From Megaustenia siamemsis (taxonomy: Eukaryota; Mollusca; Gastropoda; Stylommatophora; Ariophantidae), in assembly GCA_032433765.1 (NCBI GenBank), contig JAVIAB010000139.1, positions 46,558,421 to 46,622,420 on the forward strand: DNA of 64,000 nucleotides, given 5' to 3'. Both the position numbers and the translations under genes were made by a program. Within the stretch, counting starts at the first letter, position 1. Each line of letters opens with the position of its first letter. Under the pieces are notes generated by a model. The model ran no database searches, had not been told where the DNA came from, and saw nothing but the letters and a program-made list of their open reading frames with translations. This document shows positions 55,385 through 64,000 of this stretch, piece by piece.

Positions 55385-56517
55385 CTCCCTCCCTCCGTGT
55401 CTTTCGCCAACCCTCTCTCCGTGTCTTTCGCCCACCCTCCCTCCATGTCTTTCGCCCACCCTCCATCCATGTCTTTCGCCCACCCTCCCTCTATGTCTTT
55501 CGCCCACCCTCCCTCTATGTCTTTCGCCCACCCTCCCTCCATGTCTTTCGCCCACCCTCCCTCCATGTCTTTCGCCCACCCTCCCTCCATGTCTTTCGCC
55601 CACCCTCCCTCTATGTCTTTCGCCCACCCTCCCTCCATGTCTTTCGCCCACCCTCCATCCATGTCTTTCGCCCACCCTCCCTCCATGTCTTTCGCCCACC
55701 CTCCCTCCATGTCTTTCGCCCACCCTCCCTCCATGTCTTTCGCCCACCCTCCCTCCATGTCTTTCGCCCACCCTCCCTCCATGTCTTTCGCCCACCCTCC
55801 CTCTATGTCTTTCGCCCACCCCTCCCTTCATGTCTTTCGCCCACCCCTCCCTCCATGTCTTTCGCCCACCCCTCCCTCCATGTCTTTCGCCCACCCTCCC
55901 TCTATGTCTTTCGCCCACCCACCCTCTATGTCTTTCGCCCACCCTCCCTCTATGTCTATCGCCCACCCTCCGTCCATGTCTTTCGCCCACCCTCCCTCCT
56001 TGTCTTTCGCCCACCCTCCCTCCATGTCTTTCACCCACCCTCCCTCCATGTCTTTCGCCCACCCTCCCTCCATGTCTTTCGCCCACCCTCCCTCCATGTA
56101 TTTCACCCACCCTCCCTCTATGTCTTTCGCCCACCCTCCCTCCATGTCTTTCGCCCACCCTCCCTCCATGTCTTTCGCCCACCCTCCGTCCATGTCTTTC
56201 GCCCACCCTCCCTCGATGTCTTTCGCCCACCCTCCCTCCATGTCTTTCGCCCACCCTCCCTCCATGTCTTTCGCCCACCCTCCGTCCATGTCTTTCGCCC
56301 ACCCTCCCTCCATGTCTTTCACCCACCCTCCCTCCATGTCTTTCGCCCACCCTTCCTCCATGTCTTTCGCCCATCCTCCCTCCATGTCTTTCGCCCACCC
56401 TCCCTCCATGTCTTTAGCCCATCCTCCTCCATGTCTTTCGCCCACCCTCCCTCTATGTCTTTCGCCCATCCTCCTTCCGTGTCTTTCGCCCACCCTCCCT
56501 CTATGTCTTTCGCCCAC
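55385..56517 (+). repeat. 24-bp minisatellite, about 47 units
   Basis: The unit joins CCATGTCTTTCGCCC and ACCCTCCCT. Variants are CCT/TAT/CGT before GTC. Frames are open across the array on both strands (MSFAHPPS and GGWAKDME or GERHGGRV periods, up to 395 residues). There is no intron-exon context or signal peptide, so it is not called as a gene. Confidence 0.95.
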
Positions 56518-57489
56518 CTGTCAATGGAATAATCTAACAGGCTATCAGCCATTGCTATCCAACACCCTACTGGTGTCAGTATGACAAGGACATCTTCCCT
56601 GCCAGATGCGGCTGACAACCATTTAAAACTTCATATTTTTCTCCACCCACTAATTCTCCAGACAGTTTCTTCTACTTTTTTTATTTTATTTTAATGAAGT
56701 CTTATCATTTATTGACTACTTAGACCTCGAGCAAGATTATACAAAAGTTATACAAAAGGGAGAGAAGTAACTAAAGTGCTGTTGTAATTATAAAGCAGAG
56801 TCATTACATGAAAATACAGAAACCAACATTCCGGATTAACCGATTATCTATCTTTCTTGGAATTTTCTCTGTATTCTAAATCCACCCGGTGGTTTTTTTT
56901 TTTTTTTTTTTTTTTTCCTCCAGTTGACTTGAACATATATGGCTTGTTCCAGGAGCTACTTATTTAAGTGATCTGTGCTCACCGTGAGCTGTGCGTTTCA
57001 TCCGTTTTAATCGTGTTTCGATATTCCGATTGTTTACGATGAATGATGATATCGCATGACGGAGAACAGATGGCTGTGTTCACTTTCTGTGCGGTTTCGC
57101 CTTATGTTTTTTGGCGTGTGCTGAGACTGCTGTGATGGGGATTACAACTACCTTTCTTTGTTTTTGAGATGAGTTAGTTAATTCGAATGATTCCACTGGG
57201 CGGTTGAGCAATTATGGATTTTAATTCGTTTGCAGCGATACTTGGGCCATCCATAACCATATATGGCTCGATCTTTGGCATTTCAGAAATGATGTAAATG
57301 TATTTCTATAAATAGATTTCCTCTGCGCACCCGCTTCTCCGTCAGTCATCAGACAACAATAGTATTAGTTTTAATTAATTGTGTTGTAGATGTGTATAAT
57401 CGTTCAGACCTCTGGCAGAGAGAACGGAACATGATCGATAACGCCTTACAGGGCGGCGCTAATTGCATTGAATATGTAAAAATGTGCTA
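56518..57489. other. No gene seen
   Basis: Unique-looking sequence with a T-run at 56894-56917. It probably lies in the upstream intron or 5' flank of the TMEM65-like gene. Confidence 0.4.
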
Positions 57490-57655
57490 TTTATTTGTAT
57501 TATTAAATATATATTCACTGTCGCTGTATTTATTTGTTAATATTTAATATATATTCACTGTCGCTGTATTTATTTGTTAATATTTAATATATATTCACTG
57601 TCATTGTATTTATTTTTTTTTTATTATGAAATATATATTCAGTGTCGTATTTATT
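57490..57655 (+). repeat. 40-bp AT-rich minisatellite, about 4 units
   Basis: Units join AATATATATTCACTGTCGCT and GTATTTATTTGTTAATATTT. It ends 27 bp before the TMEM65-like exon, next to its polypyrimidine tract. Confidence 0.88.
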
Positions 57656-57681
57656 GTTCTCTCACTGCTTTTCTTCCTCAG

Positions 57682-57736
57682 GGTGAATACATCGACATGA
57701 TGCTTGGGGCCACTCTTGGAATTAGCACCATGGCAG
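57682..57736 (+). CDS. TMEM65: TMEM65-like protein, internal exon (55 nt)
   Basis: A textbook acceptor (TTTTCTTCCTCAG) precedes the exon and a donor (GCAG|GTAGAG) follows. Translation in phase 0 gives GEYIDMMLGATLGISTMA plus one base. The ending LGISTMA is the conserved core of TMEM65, an inner mitochondrial membrane protein implicated in mitochondrial ion transport and, in vertebrate heart, intercalated-disc function. The exon ends in phase 1 and joins exactly with 62297. The upstream exon coding the FLDNAIM-type segment was not found in the window. Identified from family memory; a search would settle it. Confidence 0.85.
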
Positions 57737-58250
57737 GTAGAGTTGATTAGTTGGAACACATCATGACGTAATTACTGCACGGCTCATTATAGCCAATACA
57801 AGTAATTTGATTGAGGGACCAGACGGTTTATTTATTGATCCTTCTGTTTACCCACGTGGGTTATGAGTAAAGATGGCGTCCCTGTGTTCTTTAGCATCTT
57901 GTTTAAGACAGCTGATGATGGTACAGTTTATTTTCTGGTTTACAGTAAAATGGATAAAGCGAGTTTGTGGAGACCAACGATACGTCCTGCATCATGCAGA
58001 GTTGAAGACAATCATGGTCACACTATCTTCCAAGAGATACTCAAAAACACAACTGAAATAGACTAGATTTACTCAGAGTCCGGAATCGCATTATATCTCA
58101 GTGATGACGGCACGTGAGTGAGAAAATGAGAGAGAGAAAGAGGAATGAGGAAGCTAGTTCAATAACTTGATGCTTGTCGATATTAAAGTACGGCAAAGGG
58201 TGTAAATAGGACAATTCAGTTAGCAAATTAATTCATTAAAATGTCTAAAG

Positions 58251-58350
58251 CAGTGTTTCCCACATCTCTTTTTTTCAAGTCACGACCCATTATATAACTG
58301 CCAAGTAACCCGTGACCCCTGTTATAATAGCAAATTGAAATTAAAACAAA
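58251..58350 (+). mobile_element. hAT-like terminus, single end
   Basis: CAGTGTTTCCCACATCTC followed by TCACGACCCATTATA and CCCGTGACCCC resembles the terminus of hAT-type elements (CAGTG.TTCCCA, then CACGACCC). No matching opposite end was found, so it is truncated or too diverged. Confidence 0.5.
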
Positions 58351-59595
58351 AATGTTTGGAAAATACACCCTTGAGGACGTTTTCTGTAAAGGAAAATAAT
58401 TGTAATAATAAAACACAGTTATATCCCTTAGCCGCTTTCAGTCTTACCGAGTGTCCCAACAACGCTGAGAGCCATGTGCTTGCCTCATATCTAAAGGTTA
58501 GATTCTTGTCTAGAGCGGTTATGTTATTTCCCCAGTAATTTGATCTTAGATATATGTGATATTGGGTACTAAGTCCTACCGGAAACGGCAAATAAAACGT
58601 TGATAATAAACGTTTAAAGCGGGGCAGGTAAAATAAGCATTGGAAGTTTTAAATTAACAGAACATGGTGCTGCTGTTCAGCAAAAATAATATTTAAAAAA
58701 AAAACAGTAAGATTGCACTGTGCTTTGGTCTCTCTGTAATCAGTCAATGAAATGAAGCTCTGATAGACTCCATCTACAACAATGATAGTCTTATATTACT
58801 ATATACAAGAATCCAATGGAAAAACCCACCATTTTGTTGTTTTTCAACTGTCTTCTTCTTTCCTTTCTCATTTGTCTTTCAGCGTCGAGATGTTACAACT
58901 GTCTGATTTATGTATTCAGTCTGTATCAATAATGATACACTGCTATTAGAAAATGCATTTTAAATTCTCATTCACATTTATGTTGTGCGCTACCATTTTT
59001 CTTTATTTCATTCTTTGTTTCGTTCAATTTTTGTTGCCTTAAATTATTTCTCCCCAAATACACATTTTTGTTCTGCTTCTCTCAACAAGAGAGCAGCTTT
59101 GTGCTAAGATTGTGTGTGTGTGTGTGTTTGCGTGCGTCAGCGTTTCCATGTGTCGTTCACATTATTGCTCACGTTATCTCACAATTCCATCTTTTTGTGA
59201 TGTACTCTGTTAATTTCTTCTCTCTATCACACACACATACACACACGCATTCATAAAGCTTCAATTCCCTGTAATACGGTGCTATTCTTATTTCATGACA
59301 TGAGCTGTTCACATTATTTTCTTTTTATTACCACTGTTCTTCCATTATGGCCAGTTCTCATATGTTTGTGTTGCATCGTCCTTTAATTTGTTATTATTGT
59401 TTACGTCTCTTTTATTTGCAATTCTATCATTATTGTTATGTATGAACATTTATCATGCTATATTTTTTTTAAATTGCATTTCAACATGTTTCTTTTCCTT
59501 TGTTACTACTTCCCCCGAATTATTTTATGAATCATTCTCCTTCATATGTGGTTCTGTAATTCTCCATACATTATATTAGTACTTCTTATGTTGAT

Positions 59596-60135
<540 letters not shown>

Positions 60136-60286
60136 CTCATCTCATCTCATCTCAACTCCTCTCCTCTCATCTCTTTTCCGCTCTTATATGCAACGAGATA
60201 GTTACCTTTTTCGACTTAAGGTACCGGGTTGTGATGACCTTGAATTCTCTGGTTCTTCTGGAGAAGATGGAACTTGTTCTGCCTAT
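60136..60286. other. Unique spacer in intron
   Basis: A CTCAT repeat to about 60175, then unique sequence. Nothing recognised. Confidence 0.45.
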
Positions 60287-60522
60287 AGGTACTGCAATAC
60301 TAGGTCTTCTATATCAACAGACCCCAACCTCTGCTGGAAACGTCCTAGAGGTACTGCAATACTAGGTCTTCTATATCAACAGAACCCCAACCTCTACTGG
60401 AAACGTCCTAGAGGTACTGCAATACTAGGTCTTCTATATCAACAGACCCCAACCTCTGCTGGAAACGTCCTAGAGGTACTGCAATACTAGGCCTACTATA
60501 TCAACAGAACCCCAACCTCTGC
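60287..60522 (+). repeat. 62-bp minisatellite, 3.8 units
   Basis: Units join AGGTACTGCAATACTAGGTC, TTCTATATCAACAGACCCC and AACCTCTGCTGGAAACGTCC. Confidence 0.93.
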
Positions 60523-60784
60523 GAGAAATACAGCGATCCCCACCTCAGCCTGGTTTGTTTTAACGAGGGTTCTCACCGTGGGCCCAACTTGTCGAAATGA
60601 GGTCTTGGTCAGCTGATACATGTCGACCCTGAAGATCCCATTTCATTGATTAATCCAGCAGCCTTTGTGAGCATTTGCCTTTCGACTCAATGCCGCACTG
60701 TTTGGACATTTTCAATGCTGTAATATCTTTAGATTTTGTAAGTGGGGCAGGTGTCACTAACAAATTCAAAGAGACGGGTAGAAT

Positions 60785-60945
60785 AGTTTGATTTTTTACA
60801 AAAAATAAATAAATAAATACAAATCCTGAGTCGCACACGTCGTGGCGACTGCTTGACCAAGCGGCCTTTATCCCTCTGGTTCTATCGTTGCCCTCCGACA
60901 TACACCAGCAATGGTACTGTGTCGTAAAGATAGTTTTTTTAAAAA
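60785..60945 (-). mobile_element. SINE family E, copy 3
   Basis: The minus strand starts AACTATCTTTACGACA, then GGCCGCTTGGTCAAGCAG (A-box region) and GTGCGACTCAGGATTTG (degenerate B box), ending in an ATTT repeat. Same order as 23475-23668. Confidence 0.6.
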
Positions 60946-61074
60946 ATAAATAAATAAAAAGTCAAACTGTATCATTATCTAGATTGGACGTGAAGACTCG
61001 CATTGCCGGAACAGAGCAATATTCTGGACAAATGAAAGGAATTGTCAACCAAACAACAAAAAACTGGCATGGTT

Positions 61075-61160
61075 AGTCGTCGCGTACTTATAATGAAGAC
61101 TTTGAGAAGGAGATCTGAGCACCTATGGATGTGTGGTGTAGTGATGATTGCCATAACATA
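61075..61160 (+). mobile_element. SINE C-type 3' tail fragment
   Basis: Contains GGAGATCTGAGCACCTATGG and GTGGTGTAGTGATGATTG, matching the 3' end of the SINE at 36996-37445. Confidence 0.55.
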
Positions 61161-61378
61161 AAACTCCCTAAGCATTTAGTGCCAGTTGTTTGCTTCAATG
61201 CATTGTTCTAAATGAAGGTCTTGAGCTTCCTTTTATTTTCTTGCTACAATAGTGACTTCTGTCTTGTCTGTGCTAATGTTCATGTTGTGGCCCTTACACA
61301 CTTTGTTCAGATGATTCCATGTTGTTTTCATTTTTTTCCCTGTCGTTGCTTGATCATCTGTAAAGAGAGCTCTGTGAG
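61161..61378. other. No gene seen
   Basis: Unique intronic sequence. Confidence 0.4.
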
Positions 61379-61516
61379 GTTGCCTTTTTCGTTTGTGTTG
61401 ACCGTTTTCGTTTGTGTTGGCCGTTTTCGTTTGTGTTGACCGTTTTCGTTTGTGTTGGCCGTTTTCGTTTGTGTTGACCGTTTTCGTTTGTGTTGACCGT
61501 TTTCGTTTGTGCTTGA
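61379..61516 (+). repeat. 19-bp minisatellite, about 7 units
   Basis: The unit is TTTTCGTTTGTGTTGACCG with a GGCCG variant. Confidence 0.93.
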
Positions 61517-61727
61517 TGTTTTAAATTGGTTTTTTTTTAATGTTTTAACTTGTGTTATCTGTTGTTTTGGTCGTTTTCAGTTATCTGTTGTGTTGGTCGT
61601 TATCATTTTTGTTTACAGTTTGACACTTAAGTCTTACACCCTTGCACTAAGTGGTCTAACCCATACACTTAAGTGGTCTCAGTACGCGGTGAATAACATC
61701 ATATACATCATTGTCGTACTCCTTTCT

Positions 61728-62165
61728 ATATTTTCATTTATAAATCATTTATTGGCTGTTACATTAACATTTATTGGGTATTACATTTTCTTTTATAAAT
61801 CATTTATTGGGTGTTACATTTTTTTCATTTATAAATCATGTATTGAGTGTTACATTTTCATTTATAAATCATTTATTGGCTGTTACATTTTCATTTATAA
61901 ATCATTTATTGGCTGTTACATTAACATTTATTGGGTGTTACATTTTTTTCATTTATAAATAATTTATTGGCTGTTATATTTTCATTTATAAATTATTTAT
62001 TGGCTGTTACATTAACATTTATTGGGTGTTACATTTTTTTTCATTTATAAATCATTTATTGGCTGTTACATTAACATTTATTGAGTATTACATTTTCTTT
62101 TATAAATCATGTATTTGGTATTACATTTTCATTTATAAATCATTTATTGGCTGTTATTTTTTTCA
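61728..62165 (+). repeat. AT-rich minisatellite, about 33-bp units
   Basis: Units join TTTTCATTTATAAATCATTT and ATTGGCTGTTACA, alternating with shorter TTAACATTTATTGGGTGTTA units. It ends about 130 bp before the second TMEM65-like exon. Confidence 0.92.
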
Positions 62166-62296
62166 TCTATACATTCACACATATTGTTACATTTGCAATA
62201 GCTCATCGGTTGTTATTTTCGCATCAAAATGAATGTCATTAATGTGGCCATCTTAAACAAGTCTTTCATTCATTTATTATCCACTTTTTGTAACAG

Positions 62297-62339
62297 CTGC
62301 AGCCCTTGGCAATTGGTTCTCTGATGTATGTGGTTTAGG
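62297..62339 (+). CDS. TMEM65: TMEM65-like protein, next internal exon (43 nt)
   Basis: Acceptor CTTTTTGTAACAG, donor TTAGG|GTGAGT. With the last base of the previous exon it encodes AAALGNWFSDVCGLG, directly continuing LGISTMA to give the family's STMAAAALGN..SD..GLG stretch. The substitutions (W, F and C where L, V and A are usual in vertebrates) are conservative for a membrane segment. It ends in phase 2. The following exon (glycine-rich helix and C-terminus) was not found before 64000. Confidence 0.82.
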
Positions 62340-62599
62340 GTGAGTTTTATTTCATTTGTTAGGAAGTTGTGTGTGTGTTCTTATTTACAATCTTATTTAC
62401 AATTGAACTAAACAAAAAGAAATGCGGATGTGTCCTTTTGAATAGCATGATGCCAGTTCGGCTGTAATTTACATAGACTTTACAGTTTGGACAACTTTTC
62501 GAAAGCCTGCAGAAATGGGTTACTGCAATAATGTATAGTTAACTACAATCTGATTGTTTATTTTACTGTTTAGTTTGATTTGTCTTGGTTTGAAATTTA
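62340..62599. other. Start of the following intron
   Basis: Unique-looking sequence after the donor site. Confidence 0.5.
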
Positions 62600-62606
62600 C
62601 TTTCCA

Positions 62607-62675
62607 TATGTGTGTGTGTATGTGCGTGCGTGCGTGTGTGTGTGTGTGTGCGTGCGTGTGTGATAGTGTGTGTGA
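62607..62675. repeat. (TG)n/(CGTG)n microsatellite
   Basis: TG-rich run before the SINE. Confidence 0.93.
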
Positions 62676-62680
62676 GAGAA

Positions 62681-63184
62681 GTAAGAAGCCCCGTCACGCC
62701 AAGTGGCGTATAGGGAGGGATTAAGGCAAAGAAATGCAAATGAATGCATAAAATTGCGAAGCTGCAGTAAAACTGAATGTGAGGGAAAATTGAAAAAAAA
62801 AATAGAAAAAATGATATGTTAGGCGCTTTACGTGATTAGTAGACGACACATATCTGAACGACGTTTCGGCCCAATAGGCCTTCAGCAGGAACAAACAAAA
62901 AACACACACACAGATATGTAAGTAAATAAACTACTCCTACATAGCTTATAGCGTACATGGCGTATAGGGAATATGGTGTTAGTGACCATAAATTTTACAG
63001 ACCATAAGCACATTATATTTGAGGTAATATGGTCGGTATTGCACCCGTGCCGCTTTACTTTCCAAGAAAAAAAATCAGGTACCCTTTTAAGGCTGGGTGA
63101 ATCCGGAAGCCGTCGATTGGGATCGACCCTACCTCTTGTCTTTTGTAGTCCAGTTCACTAACGGAGACGGAGCTATCGCGGCTC

Positions 63185-63185
<1 letters not shown>
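62681..63185 (-). mobile_element. SINE family A, split by element P
   Basis: The 3' end (CCCCGTCACGCCAAGTGGCG, 62689-62708) is separated from the rest of the body and head (62971-63185; TCGATCCC-like GGGATCGACCC, then GAGCTATCGCGG) by a 241-bp insertion. A small insertion (GAGACG) disturbs the A-box region. Confidence 0.88.
62717..62957 (-). mobile_element. Short element P (241 bp) with hammerhead-like core, complete insertion
   Basis: Inserted in a SINE with a perfect 13-bp target duplication TGGCGTATAGGGA (62704-62716 and 62958-62970). The minus strand reads GCTATGTAGGAGTAG, GTTCCTGCTGAAGGCC, GGGCCGAAACGTCGTTCAG, GTGTCGTC, CACGTAAAGC and ends CTGCAGCTTCGC..ATTTCTTTGCCTTAA. No protein coded. 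Related pieces lie at 35424-35475 and 35690-35864. CTGAAGGCC..GGGCCGAAAC forms a GC stem and resembles a hammerhead core as found in Penelope-like elements. Confidence 0.75.

Positions 63186-63186
<1 letters not shown>

Positions 63187-63238
<52 letters not shown>
63187..63238. repeat. (TA)n microsatellite
   Basis: Uninterrupted TA run directly at the SINE head. Confidence 0.95.
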
Positions 63239-63241
<3 letters not shown>

Positions 63242-63469
63242 TTAGGTATGTGTGTCTGTAATGTTACTTTGTATTTGTATGCCTGACTGGTTGGTATATG
63301 TTGTCGTTCTTGCTTCTATGTTACCATATGAATTGAGGATTGAAGACAGTAGAAGCGGTTTTAAATATTGAACAACTTAACAAATAAAACTGTTTGACGA
63401 CATGAGCCTTCATGTGAGCAAAGATGATTTTGGGAAAAGAGGACCGGTTTCATTGCCCAAAGTGGGCAT
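63239..63469. other. No gene seen
   Basis: Unique-looking sequence. Nothing recognised. Confidence 0.4.
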
Positions 63470-63595
63470 CTGTTGTCAGCGTTTCATATCTGACTGTTTA
63501 TGCCAGGATCAGCGAACTAGAATTACCCAGATCCTGCTCTACCTCTTGATGGTGCCTCTACTAACATAATTAGTCTGGTCAAACGAGTAGGAATC
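63470..63595 (-). repeat. Dispersed repeat G, copy 3
   Basis: The minus strand contains AGGATCTGGGTAATTCTAG, CTGATCCTGGCATAAACAGT and CAGATATGAAACGCTGA, matching copies at 27640 and 33560. Confidence 0.5.
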
Positions 63596-63925
63596 GAGGG
63601 GCAAAGGGAAGGCAAGATAGCACTCAAAACCGACGTGTATAAAACGAATATGCAGGGCCAAAAGAAGATATTTGTGTAAACCATACATCGCATTTACGCC
63701 CAATTAGTCCTTTTTTTAAAAAAGAAAAGCTAACAATGAAAAGAAATTGCCGGGTAAATGTTGAATAAGAATTGCCAAACATGCAAGGACTTTGTTGATC
63801 AATCTCTGTATATATTTGAATCAAAGGGAGACAAATTCAGTTTTCTTCTTACTGATTAATTTCACGAAATCAGTAGTTATGTTTCATGTTCATGACCAGT
63901 AATAATTTTTACAACTGCTGTATAT
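63596..63925. other. No gene seen
   Basis: Unique-looking sequence before a LINE at the window edge. Confidence 0.4.
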
Positions 63926-64000
63926 TAATTGCAAATAAAGACAAGTGGAACGTTATTAAAACAATAAATGTGAATTTAAATATTTTGGAACTTTGTTAAC
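63926..64000 (+). mobile_element. Start of a LINE fragment, same family as 6721-7913
   Basis: AAATAAAGACAAGTGGAACG, ATTAAAACA and GAATTTAAATATTT.GGAACTTTGTTAA match 7298-7362. It is cut by the window end. Confidence 0.75.

Noticed and set aside
55397..56584. 395-residue + strand frame and 342-residue minus-strand frame with eight-residue repeats
   Set aside because: Produced by a 24-bp array that is a multiple of three and lacks stops. No splice sites, signal peptide or non-repeat domain.
57863..58066. Small + strand gene just after the TMEM65-like exon
   Set aside because: No domain and no conserved splice context. Lies in the intron.

Overview
This is eukaryotic nuclear DNA: spliced exons with GT/AG borders, no operons, very sparse coding, and dense non-LTR retrotransposon, SINE and satellite content. 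The repeat spectrum and an EGF/galactose-binding-like receptor fragment fit a lophotrochozoan, most likely a gastropod mollusc. The species call is an inference. Nothing bacterial, viral or CRISPR-like was seen.

Genes. The only clearly conserved gene is a TMEM65-like inner-mitochondrial-membrane protein, seen as two consecutive exons on the + strand (57682-57736 and 62297-62339). They join in phase across a 4,560-bp intron filled with repeats. The remaining exons were not found. A second protein-coding locus (9203-10717, +) encodes an EGF-like repeat, galactose-binding-like sequence and more EGF-like repeats. It has two apparent frameshifts, one at a short A-run and one at a CA-run, so it is either a pseudogene or hit by sequencing errors.

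Mobile elements. At least 16 non-LTR retrotransposon pieces belong to several families. Most are RTE-type or related reverse-transcriptase tails ending in TGATGA repeats. Two (14177-15154 and 39285-41540) carry RNase H-like sequence. At least five tRNA-derived SINE groups are present, several with target-site duplications. There is a complete non-autonomous hAT-like element (38597-39014) and two or three pieces of a short element with a hammerhead-like core. Nested insertions are common: SINE into LINE, SINE into SINE, short element into SINE, LINE into tandem array.

Tandem arrays cover roughly a quarter of the window (about 16 kb in some 20 arrays, units 16 to 62 bp, plus microsatellites). 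Three can be traced to a mobile element. Forty exact 40-bp units (47181-48780) lie inside the reverse-transcriptase reading frame of a LINE and are made from it. About 43 units at 2822-5092 are copies of a tRNA-SINE promoter head. The array at 10727-11292 runs into the edge of a dispersed repeat. This birth of satellites from transposons is the most interesting theme here.

Layout: 1-9 kb, SINE-head satellite, SINEs and a LINE; 9-12 kb, receptor locus and repeat F; 12-24 kb, LINE relics and three long arrays; 24-36 kb, LINEs, short arrays and nested SINEs; 36-42 kb, SINE, hAT-like element and RNase H LINE; 42-50 kb, three arrays and the satellite-bearing LINE; 50-57 kb, four arrays and SINEs; 57-64 kb, TMEM65-like exons and their intron.
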